From NCBI RefSeq assembly GCF_003325475.1, contig NZ_CP029495.1, forward strand, positions 558,001 through 622,000: 64,000 nt of DNA. Direction: 5' to 3'. A program made the translations under genes and the position numbers. The first letter of the stretch is position 1. Each line of letters starts with the position of its first letter. This DNA comes from Chromobacterium phragmitis. GTDB taxonomy: Bacteria; Pseudomonadota; Gammaproteobacteria; Burkholderiales; Chromobacteriaceae. Under the pieces are notes generated by a model. It was not told the DNA's origin, did no database searches, and saw only the letters and a program-made list of their open reading frames with translations. Positions 57,454 to 64,000 of the stretch are shown here, piece by piece.

Positions 57454-58512
57454 ATGACGATACCCAGCTTTGCCGGCCTGGAGCTGCTGGACACCCCGGT
57501 GCTGATCTGCGACGCCGACGCGGCGCTGCGCTTCGTCAATCCCGCCTGCGAAAATCTGCTGGCCCTGGGCAGCCGCGAGCTGCTGCGCCACGCGCTGCCG
57601 GATCTGTTCCAGCCCTGCCCGGCGCTGAGCCAGGCGCTCGCCACCGCGCTCGGCCAGGGCGCCAGCTACATCGAGCACGACCTGGAGCTGAAGCCGCTGC
57701 ACAACGACGCCGCGCTGCACGTGATGCTGTCGATCACGCCGATAGACGCGGAGGGCTGCCAGGCGCTGATCGAGCTCAGGCCGCTGGACCAGCAGCTGAA
57801 GATCGCCAACGAGGAGCGCTCGCTGCTGCAGCACCAGGCCAACCGCGAGCTGATCCGCAACCTGGCGCACGAGATCAAGAACCCGCTGGGCGGCATCCGC
57901 GGCGCGGCGCAGTTGCTGGAGCACGAACTGGCCGACCGGCCGGAGCTGAAGGAATACACCGAGGTCATCACCGAAGAGGCCTTGCGGCTGCAGACGCTGG
58001 TGGACCGGCTGCTGGCCCCGCACCGCAGCCACAATCGCAGCCAGGTCAACATCCACGAGGTGCTGGAGCGGGTGCGCAGCATCGCGCTGGCCCAATATCC
58101 GCAGGGCCTCGCCATCGTCCGCGACTACGACACCAGCCTGCCGCTGCTGACCGCGGACAAGGAGCAGTTGATCCAGGTGGCGCTCAACATCGTCAACAAC
58201 GCGGTGCAGGCGCTGCGCGGCCAAGGCCGGGTCACGCTGCGCACCAGGGTGGCCCGGCAGATCACGCTGGCGCGCAAACGCCACCAGCTGGCATTGAAAT
58301 TGCAAATCGTCGACGACGGTCCCGGCATACCCGACGACATCCGCGACCATATTTTCTACCCGCTGGTCACCGGCCGCGCCGAAGGCACCGGCCTGGGGCT
58401 GACGCTGGCCCAGGCCTTCGTCCACCAGCACGGCGGCAGCATAGAATTCGAGTCGCGCCCCGGCCAGACCTGCTTCACCGTGCTGCTGCCCTTCGGCAAC
58501 GACGCGGGATAA
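57454..58512 (+). CDS. ntrB: Nitrogen regulation sensor histidine kinase NtrB
   Basis: 352 aa. A PAS domain (residues about 5-110) is followed by the H box NLAHEIKNPLGGIRGAAQLLE (His as H-E-I-K-N-P), an N box ALNIVNNAVQALRGQG, the G1 DDGPGIPDDIRDHIFYPL and G2 GTGLGLTLAQAFV. It is cytoplasmic, with no membrane segment, as expected. It phosphorylates NtrC in low nitrogen and dephosphorylates it with PII. It is in an operon with ntrC. Confidence 0.95.
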   Translation: MTIPSFAGLELLDTPVLICDADAALRFVNPACENLLALGSRELLRHALPDLFQPCPALSQALATALGQGASYIEHDLELKPLHNDAALHVMLSITPIDAEGCQALIELRPLDQQLKIANEERSLLQHQANRELIRNLAHEIKNPLGGIRGAAQLLEHELADRPELKEYTEVITEEALRLQTLVDRLLAPHRSHNRSQVNIHEVLERVRSIALAQYPQGLAIVRDYDTSLPLLTADKEQLIQVALNIVNNAVQALRGQGRVTLRTRVARQITLARKRHQLALKLQIVDDGPGIPDDIRDHIFYPLVTGRAEGTGLGLTLAQAFVHQHGGSIEFESRPGQTCFTVLLPFGNDAG

Positions 58513-58538
58513 CGACAAAAGAACACGAGGAGAACGCC

Positions 58539-59951
58539 ATGGCCAAGCCGGTCTGGATCATTGACGACGACAAGGCGATACGCTGGGTGCTGGAAAAGGC
58601 GCTGACCCGCGCCGGCATCGCCTACGACAGCTTCGCCAGCGCCGACGACGCGCTCAACGCGCTGTACGACGACAGGCCGCAAGCCATCATTTCCGACATC
58701 CGCATGCCCGGCACCGACGGCCTGAAGTTCCTGGCCAAAGTGAAGAGCGACCACCCACAGCTGCCGGTGATCATCATGACCGCGCACTCGGATCTGGATT
58801 CGGCGGTGTCGGCTTTCCAGGGCGGCGCCTTCGAATACCTGCCCAAGCCCTTCGACATCGACCAGGCGGTGCTGCTGATCGAGCGCGCGCTGGCGGAAAG
58901 CCAGGCCCAAGGCGTGGGCGCCGACAGTCCGGAAGCGATGCCGGTGCTGCTGGGCCAGGCGCCGGCGATGCAGGACGTGTTCCGCGCCATCGGCCGTCTG
59001 GCCCAATCCCACGTCACCGTGCTGATCACCGGCGAATCCGGCACCGGCAAGGAGCGGGTGGCGGAAGCGCTGCACCGCCACTCCATCCGCGCCGGCAAGC
59101 CCTTCATCGCGCTCAACACCGCGGCGATACCGAAAGACCTGCTGGAGTCCGAGCTGTTTGGCCATGAAAAAGGCGCCTTCACCGGCGCGCTGGCCACCCG
59201 CCGCGGCCGTTTCGAAGAGGCCGAGGGCGGCACGCTGTTCCTGGACGAGATCGGCGACATGCCGACCGAGCTGCAAACCCGCCTGCTGCGGGTGCTGTCC
59301 GACGGCCATTTCTACCGCGTCGGCGGCCACACGCCGATCAAGGCCAATGTGCGGGTGATCGCCGCCACCCACCAGAACCTGGAGCAGCGCGTGCGCGACG
59401 GCCTGTTCCGCGAAGACCTTTACCACCGTCTCAACGTGATCCGGCTGCGGCTGCCCCCGCTGCGGGAACGGCGCGAGGACATCCCGCTCTTGGCCCGCCA
59501 TTTCCTCGCCAAGAGCGCGTCCCAGCTGGGCGTGGAGCCCAAGCGGCTGTCCGAGGCGGCGATGGCCTTGATCCAGCGCAGCGCCTTCAGCGGCAACGTT
59601 CGGGAGCTGGAAAACCTGTGCCAGTGGATTTGCGTGATGGCGCCGGGCCAGACCGTGGAGATCGCCGATCTGCCGCCGGAACTGCGCGAGCCGCCGACCG
59701 AGGGCGGCGGGACCGCCAGCGGCGAATGGGACCGGATGCTGGAAGAAGAGATCCGCCGCCGCCTGCGCGCCGGCGACGTCGGCATCGTCGACGAGCTGAC
59801 CCGCCGCTTCGAAACCACCTGCATCCGCGCCAGCCTGGGCCATACCGGCGGCCGGCGGGTGGAGGCGGCCCATCTGCTGGGCTGGGGCCGCAATACGCTG
59901 ACCCGCAAGATCCAGGAACTAGGGCTAGAACAGGATAGTCACCATCAATGA
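58539..59951 (+). CDS. ntrC: Nitrogen regulation response regulator NtrC
   Basis: 470 aa from the ATG at 58539 behind CGAGGAGAA. The receiver domain has the phospho-acceptor Asp53 in IISDIRMPGTDG. The sigma-54 AAA domain shows ITGESGTGKERVAEAL (Walker A), GAFTGALATRRGRF (GAFTGA loop contacting sigma-54) and GTLFLDEIGDMP (Walker B). The C-terminal Fis-type HTH is RRVEAAHLLGWGRNTLTRKI. It activates nitrogen genes, here probably glnA and its own operon. Confidence 0.97.
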   Translation: MAKPVWIIDDDKAIRWVLEKALTRAGIAYDSFASADDALNALYDDRPQAIISDIRMPGTDGLKFLAKVKSDHPQLPVIIMTAHSDLDSAVSAFQGGAFEYLPKPFDIDQAVLLIERALAESQAQGVGADSPEAMPVLLGQAPAMQDVFRAIGRLAQSHVTVLITGESGTGKERVAEALHRHSIRAGKPFIALNTAAIPKDLLESELFGHEKGAFTGALATRRGRFEEAEGGTLFLDEIGDMPTELQTRLLRVLSDGHFYRVGGHTPIKANVRVIAATHQNLEQRVRDGLFREDLYHRLNVIRLRLPPLRERREDIPLLARHFLAKSASQLGVEPKRLSEAAMALIQRSAFSGNVRELENLCQWICVMAPGQTVEIADLPPELREPPTEGGGTASGEWDRMLEEEIRRRLRAGDVGIVDELTRRFETTCIRASLGHTGGRRVEAAHLLGWGRNTLTRKIQELGLEQDSHHQ

Positions 59952-60035
59952 CTATTAAATAAATAACAAAAATTACCGGCTTATTTTCAATAATATTTGA
60001 TAGGATAGGCAAACTTTTCCCCGCCCGAATATCCG

Positions 60036-60785
60036 ATGTCCCGTCTGCCCATCCTGCTGGCCTGCCTGTGTCCGCTGCCCTCGCTGGCAGCGGAACCTCT
60101 GCGGATAGGCGTCAGCGACGCGCTGACCCGCCCCTATGTGATAGAAGACCCATCCACCGGCAATCCGCCGCGCGGCCGCGCGATAGCGCTGGCCCAGTCC
60201 GCGCTGCGCGCCTGCGGCCTGCACGGCCATTTTCAGCGCTTGCCCGGCAAGCGCCTGGTGCAGAATCTGGCGCTGGACCGGCTGGACGGCGCGCTGCTGC
60301 TTTCCTATCAGCATTCGCGCCGCGACAAGATGGCCTATCCCGTGCGCGACGGCCTGGCCGACGCATCGCGCCGCATGGCCACCTTTCAATACGTTTTCTA
60401 CGTGCGCGACGACAGCGCGCTGCGCTGGGACGGCTCGCGGTTGCTCGGGCTGAACGGCGCGGTCGGCGTCAACCGCGGCTGGTCGATAGGACACGACTTA
60501 ATGGCGCATGGCATCTCGGTGGAGAACGGCGGCAACATCGCCGACAACTTCTCCAAGCTGACCGCCGGCCGTATCGAGGCCTACGCCTTGCATCGCCAGG
60601 CCGGCGACCTATACCTTCTCAGCCACCCCGACCTGAAAGTCCGCCGGCTTTCGCCGCCCTTTCTCAGCAAGACTTACCACTGGGTTTTCAGCCGCGGCTA
60701 CGCGCGCCGCCACGCGCGCGAAACGGCCTGCGTATGGCGTCAGTTGCCGTCTCTGCGGGCGCGCTATCTGCCGGACAGCCGCTAG
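60036..60785 (+). CDS. Periplasmic solute-binding protein, family 3-like
   Basis: 249 aa. The signal MSRLPILLACLCPLPSLAA is followed by LRIGVSDALTRPYVIED, the beta-strand start of family 3 binding proteins. LDRLDGALLLSYQHSRRDKMAYPV and FSKLTAGRIEAYALHRQAGD complete the two-lobe pattern. No ABC permease or ATPase genes adjoin it. Stand-alone family 3 proteins may be orphan binding subunits, so the ligand is open. It is downstream of ntrC by 84 bp, and nitrogen-related uptake is a weak hypothesis. Confidence 0.78.
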   Translation: MSRLPILLACLCPLPSLAAEPLRIGVSDALTRPYVIEDPSTGNPPRGRAIALAQSALRACGLHGHFQRLPGKRLVQNLALDRLDGALLLSYQHSRRDKMAYPVRDGLADASRRMATFQYVFYVRDDSALRWDGSRLLGLNGAVGVNRGWSIGHDLMAHGISVENGGNIADNFSKLTAGRIEAYALHRQAGDLYLLSHPDLKVRRLSPPFLSKTYHWVFSRGYARRHARETACVWRQLPSLRARYLPDSR

Positions 60786-60788
60786 GCC

Positions 60789-61277
60789 TCAGCCGAAACG
60801 CGCCAGTTCCTTGTCCCAATCCAGCCTGCCGTCGCCGGATGCGTCCGCGTTTCCCGCCGGCGGAAACCAGCACACCTCGAACAGCAGCCCGTCTGGATCG
60901 TGGCCGTAGACGCTCTTGTGCGCGCCATGGTCCTCTTCCATGCCCAGCTTGCCGATCTCGGCCAGTTGGTCGCGTATCCGCTTCAGTTCGTGGATGGTGT
61001 CCACCTCCCAAGCCAAATGGTAAAGCCCGGCGGCCGGCTGGCGCGGGTCCGGGGTCTCGCCGCGCGGGCTGAACGGGCCCGAGCGCTGCTGGCCCAGATT
61101 GCGCTGGAACAGCGCCAGATCGTGGTCGTTGTCTGAGTGCGCGGCCTGCGCGAACACCGCGCGTTCCGATACGGCGCCGCCCTTGGGGCGGAAGCCCAGC
61201 ACGTCGCGGTAGAAAGCGGCGCTGCCGGCCACATCGCTGACGTAGAGCACGGCATGATTGAGTCGTTTGATGCCCAT
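60789..61277 (-). CDS. VOC-superfamily (glyoxalase/dioxygenase-like) protein
   Basis: 162 aa. Paired beta-alpha-beta-beta-beta modules are visible: IKRLNHAVLYVSDVAGSAAFYRDVLGFRP with metal-ligand His, and GLYHLAWEVDTIHELKRI with a second His, then SVYGHDPDGLLFEVCWFPP with the Glu (given as pieces under 20 residues: HAVLYVSDVAGSAAFYRDVL, GLYHLAWEVDT, DPDGLLFEVCW). It is similar to catechol 2,3-dioxygenase-type members; the substrate is unknown. It converges with the binding-protein gene at a 3-bp gap. Confidence 0.82.
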   Translation of the reverse strand: MGIKRLNHAVLYVSDVAGSAAFYRDVLGFRPKGGAVSERAVFAQAAHSDNDHDLALFQRNLGQQRSGPFSPRGETPDPRQPAAGLYHLAWEVDTIHELKRIRDQLAEIGKLGMEEDHGAHKSVYGHDPDGLLFEVCWFPPAGNADASGDGRLDWDKELARFG

Positions 61278-61301
61278 CGAGATTCCTGTTTTAACGAAAA
61301 C

Positions 61302-61324
61302 GGCGCCGGTCTCCGCCCGGCGCC
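61302..61324 (-). terminator. Terminator of the right-edge biosynthetic cluster
   Basis: GGCGCCGG (61302-61309) and CCGGCGCC (61317-61324) pair over 8 bp; the minus-strand continuation is GTTTTCGTTAAAAC. It ends the operon that comes from the right and separates it from the VOC gene. Confidence 0.75.
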
Positions 61325-61367
61325 ATCGCAGCCTGCCATTCTTTCGTCATTTTTCCAAGCATCTCGA

Positions 61368-61925
61368 TCAGGGCAAGACCTCGCGGACTTCGGCCAGCAA
61401 ACGGCCATCCTCTCCCAGCATCCGGTGCCCGCGGCCGTAATGGTCGCCGCAACAGCGTCGATAGGCGAGCATCCCCGACCATGGAAACAGCCTCGGCAAC
61501 CGGAAGTAGCGGCGGTCGGCGAAGGCGGGCCGGATTCCTGCCTGCTCGAGGATGGCGCCGAAAGGCAAGTCCGACTCCACCAGCCGCCGCTTCCATCTGG
61601 GCTCGAACGCCAACAACTCTATCCGTATCCAGGCGGCGACATGGGAACGCTGCCCTTCATCGAGCAGCAGGATCAGCCTCTCCAGCCGGCGGGCGTCATG
61701 GCGCTGCCACAGCCGGCGTATCCGCAAGCGGCAATGACGGCTGCGCTGCAGCGCGCCAGTCATATAACCCTGATGAACCAGCGCGTCCCGGCTGCAAACG
61801 CAAATGGCCTCAGGCGCCACCGGCTCCGCCTCCCGCCAGGGGATGTCGATCGCCCCGGCCTGGGGATCATCCGCCAGCCACTGCGGCGGGAAAACCCGCC
61901 GCGCGGCGCCGCTGTCCAGCCTCAC
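61368..61925 (-). CDS. Chorismate-lyase-like (UbiC/DUF98-type) protein
   Basis: 185 aa from a GTG at 61925 that overlaps the stop of the PLP gene (GTGA), so it is translationally coupled. The C-terminal region ESDLPFGAILEQAGIRPAFADRRYF and the upstream SHVAAWIRIELL fit the UbiC-like fold, which cleaves chorismate to 4-hydroxybenzoate; the similarity is faint. In a cluster with an aryl-CoA-ligase-like gene it could provide an aromatic acid. The assignment is tentative and based on pattern only. Confidence 0.45.
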   Translation of the reverse strand: MRLDSGAARRVFPPQWLADDPQAGAIDIPWREAEPVAPEAICVCSRDALVHQGYMTGALQRSRHCRLRIRRLWQRHDARRLERLILLLDEGQRSHVAAWIRIELLAFEPRWKRRLVESDLPFGAILEQAGIRPAFADRRYFRLPRLFPWSGMLAYRRCCGDHYGRGHRMLGEDGRLLAEVREVLP

Positions 61926-62743
61926 AGGCTGGTGACCATATGGGAGGAGCAGACCGCGACGATGTCGCCGGCCACGCCCCGCGCGCGCAACATCCTCGCG
62001 GCGGCGATGGCGGCGCCGGACGATGGCCCGACCGGCTCGCCGCAGACAGCCAGCGCTTCGCGCGCCGTGGTCCAGGCCAGCTCCGACGCCACCGGCACGA
62101 TGCCGGCCACCGCCTCGCGCCGGAACAGCCTCGTCGGCGCCGGCGGCGCCAGGCCGGGAATATTGTGCGGCCGCCATGGCTCGCCCGACAGCACCGCCGC
62201 CTCCGCCGGCTCCGCCGCGTAGACCGCCACCCCCGCCGGCGCCAGCGCCTCGGCGATGCCCATCAGCGACGCGCAGGTGCCGGCGGCCACCGTCACCGCC
62301 GCCGCGCCCGGCGCCTGGCGCAGCAGTTCTTCGCCCACCGCCCGGTAATGGACGATCAGTTCCGGATCGCTCAGCTGTTCCACCACATGGCTGCCCGGCA
62401 TGGCGCGATGGGCGTCCAGCAATTCCTGCAATTGCGGATGCGGCCGGCGCTCCACATCCGCGCCCAGCCAGCGGGCATAGTTGACCACGCTGTCCGGCGC
62501 GCCTTCAGGCATCAGCAGCAGCGCCTTGCAGCCTATCTGGCTCGCCGCCCAGGCGACGCTGACGCCGGCGCTGCCGGCGGTCATGATCACCAGCGTCGTG
62601 TCACGGCCTATCCGACCGGCCTCCGCGCGGGCCAGGAGCGTCATCGGCAGCGACCGGTGCTTGATCGACAGCGAAGGGTTCTGGTATTCGAGCTTCAGGC
62701 TCAGGCCGGGCAGCAGCGCCGGCGCATTCAGCAATGGCGTCAT
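61922..62743 (-). CDS. PLP-dependent enzyme of the cysteine-synthase family with an altered substrate loop
   Basis: 273 aa, shorter than CysK (310 aa). The PLP Lys is in NPSLSIKHRSLPMTL. The usual PTSGNTG substrate loop is TAGSAGVSVAWAAS, so the asparagine is lost and O-acetylserine chemistry is unlikely to be standard. The phosphate loop is AAGTCASLMGIAE and the cofactor-facing Ser is in GPSSGAAIAAA. Relatives in biosynthetic clusters make diaminopropionate or other beta-substituted amino acids. It is in an operon between the ligase-like and UbiC-like genes. Confidence 0.78.
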   Translation of the reverse strand: MTPLLNAPALLPGLSLKLEYQNPSLSIKHRSLPMTLLARAEAGRIGRDTTLVIMTAGSAGVSVAWAASQIGCKALLLMPEGAPDSVVNYARWLGADVERRPHPQLQELLDAHRAMPGSHVVEQLSDPELIVHYRAVGEELLRQAPGAAAVTVAAGTCASLMGIAEALAPAGVAVYAAEPAEAAVLSGEPWRPHNIPGLAPPAPTRLFRREAVAGIVPVASELAWTTAREALAVCGEPVGPSSGAAIAAARMLRARGVAGDIVAVCSSHMVTSL

Positions 62744-62752
62744 CGCGGTTCC

Positions 62753-64000
62753 TTACAGATAGGCATGGACAGGCAGCGGCAACTCGATGAAGCGCGGCAC
62801 CTTGACGCCGTTGCCGCTGGCCATCTTGTCGCGCTTCAGCTTCTGGATCAGCTCGGCCGGAACCAGGCGCAACGGCGGCGCCACCGCCAGCCGCTGCAAC
62901 ATCTGCTCTCCGGCCCGGCGGACGATGTCCGCGCCGTCGCCGGATGCCGCCGCCAGCCATACTTCCACCTTCTGGCCCCCGTGTTCGTCCGGGTAGCGGA
63001 CCACCAGTTCGTCCGCCATCCCTCCCACTCGCCCCAATACGTCGAAAATCAAATCCGGATATACCGTCTGGCCCTGGATTTTCAGCTGGTGGTCCACCCG
63101 GCCGATGATGGCGCCTAGCCGCGGGCTGCGCCGGCCGCAATCGCACGGGCCGTCGTCCAGCCAACTGGCGATGTCTCCGGTGGCGTAGCGCACGGCGATG
63201 AAGCCCCGCGGCAGGGTCAGCGAGGTGACAACCACCTCGCCCGGCCGCCCCGGCGCGGCCGGCAGCCCGGTCTCGGGATCGATCAGCTCGACATGGACCG
63301 CGTCGTCATTGATGTGGAAGCCGCGGTGCTGCAGACATTCGTGGCCGACCGAGCCCAGCTCGCTGCAGCCGTATTCGTTGAGCGCGTCCTTCAACCCCCA
63401 CAGCTCCACCACCTTCTGCGCCACCGGCGTCGGCCGGCAGTCGGCGTCGAATGAGCCGCACGCGCCGAAATAGGCGTAATCCGGCAAGCATTCCGGCGCG
63501 GGAAAATCCGCGCCCATGGTCTGCGCCAATTCCAGCATCACCACCGGATTGCCCACCACGAAGGCCGGCTGATGGTAATGCACCACATCCAGGATGCGCC
63601 GGGTCCGCTGCGGCGAACAGCGAAGCGGACCCAGGCCTACTTTTTTGGCCGCCTGCAACACCAGCGGTCCCAAGGTGAACATGTCGTTGTTGCTCAACAG
63701 ATGCAACATGCGGTCGCCCGGCTTGGCGCCCAGCTCCGTCAACACCCGAGCCACGCAATCCACCCACACCATTTCCTGCAGCCGATGCACCGGCAGCTCC
63801 ACCGGGCGCCCGGTGGTGCCGGAAGAACTGACCACGTCGGTGAAATCGCCGTACTCCATCAGCTCGTCCCAATAGTTGGACAGCTCCTGCTTGCGGATCG
63901 CCGGCAGCCGGTGATACTCGCCGTCTTTCAGCCACTGCATGATTTGCGACGGCTCCACGCCCCAATGGCGCGGATAAAACGGACGCAGCGAAGCCTGCTC
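62753..64000 (-). CDS. PaaK-like adenylate-forming ligase, N-terminus outside the window
   Basis: The frame stays open to the right edge, reading EQASLRPFYPRHWG before the internal GTG at 63958, so the real start is beyond 64000. SSSGTTGRPVELPVHR is the P-loop-like AMP site; FGACGSFDADCRPT, NEYGCSELGSVGHE and RYATGDIASWL follow as in phenylacetate-CoA ligases. It activates an aromatic or other carboxylic acid as acyl-adenylate. With the downstream PLP and UbiC-like genes it forms a probable secondary-metabolite operon. The substrate is unknown. Confidence 0.85.
   Translation of the reverse strand, partial: EQASLRPFYPRHWGVEPSQIMQWLKDGEYHRLPAIRKQELSNYWDELMEYGDFTDVVSSSGTTGRPVELPVHRLQEMVWVDCVARVLTELGAKPGDRMLHLLSNNDMFTLGPLVLQAAKKVGLGPLRCSPQRTRRILDVVHYHQPAFVVGNPVVMLELAQTMGADFPAPECLPDYAYFGACGSFDADCRPTPVAQKVVELWGLKDALNEYGCSELGSVGHECLQHRGFHINDDAVHVELIDPETGLPAAPGRPGEVVVTSLTLPRGFIAVRYATGDIASWLDDGPCDCGRRSPRLGAIIGRVDHQLKIQGQTVYPDLIFDVLGRVGGMADELVVRYPDEHGGQKVEVWLAAASGDGADIVRRAGEQMLQRLAVAPPLRLVPAELIQKLKRDKMASGNGVKVPRFIELPLPVHAYL

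Overview
The window looks like the chromosome of a GC-rich betaproteobacterium of the Neisseriales, most like Chromobacterium. This rests on several gene sets seen together: an RmpM-like OmpA-domain protein, a cysH-cysI-DUF934 sulfite-reduction operon divergent from cysB, a glnA/DUF4124/ntrB/ntrC nitrogen set with sigma-54 promoters, and a short FeoB. The genus is an inference from gene content; no database was searched.

Layout. 1-4595: the right end of a probable biosynthetic cluster (2-oxoglutarate dioxygenase, two class III aminotransferase-fold proteins of which one has lost its PLP lysine, and an amidase). 4742-10076: a small AT-rich island inserted in the 3' end of a tRNA-Thr(CGU) gene and bounded by a 48-bp direct repeat. 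It carries a PAAR protein, a proteasome-like Ntn hydrolase, a VgrG-tail-like protein, a putative effector with an anchored partner, an IS5/IS903-like element and a beheaded integrase. 10031-10400: tRNA-Thr and two identical tRNA-Pro genes. 10497-26770: mostly core genes (rdgC, catalase, DOPA dioxygenase, pyrD, bacterioferritin, feoAB, dcd, glutathione peroxidase, polyamine deacetylase, cysK, an ion channel, a macrodomain protein, xseA).

27370-28276: a compact, apparently complete three-gene unit of two paralogous double-glycine-leader peptides flanking a cysteine-rich protein. This is the best candidate for an undescribed system. 28348-33636: ribF-ileS-lspA-ispH. 33769-45972: OmpA-like protein, cys operon and cysB, SDR, ABC-F protein, dapA-bamC, a repeat lipoprotein, the ribosomal-protein hydroxylase and slyD. 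46044-51384: PAP2, prmC, mgtE, mtgA, aroE, rhodanese. 51456-59951: nitrogen control (glnA and ntrBC, with NtrC sites and sigma-54 promoters) surrounding a cysteine-catabolism set (regulator, transporter, desulfidase). 60036-61277: a periplasmic binding protein and a VOC protein. 61302-64000: a minus-strand cluster (PaaK-like ligase, cysteine-synthase-like PLP enzyme, UbiC-like protein) that runs off the right edge and looks like secondary metabolism.

How the genes work together. Iron handling is represented by feoAB with a Fur-like box, bacterioferritin, and a small membrane protein behind a strong Fur box. Sulfur genes cover assimilation (cysH, cysI, DUF934, cysB, cysK) and cysteine breakdown (desulfidase and transporter). 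NtrC probably drives both glnA and its own operon through near-identical operators.
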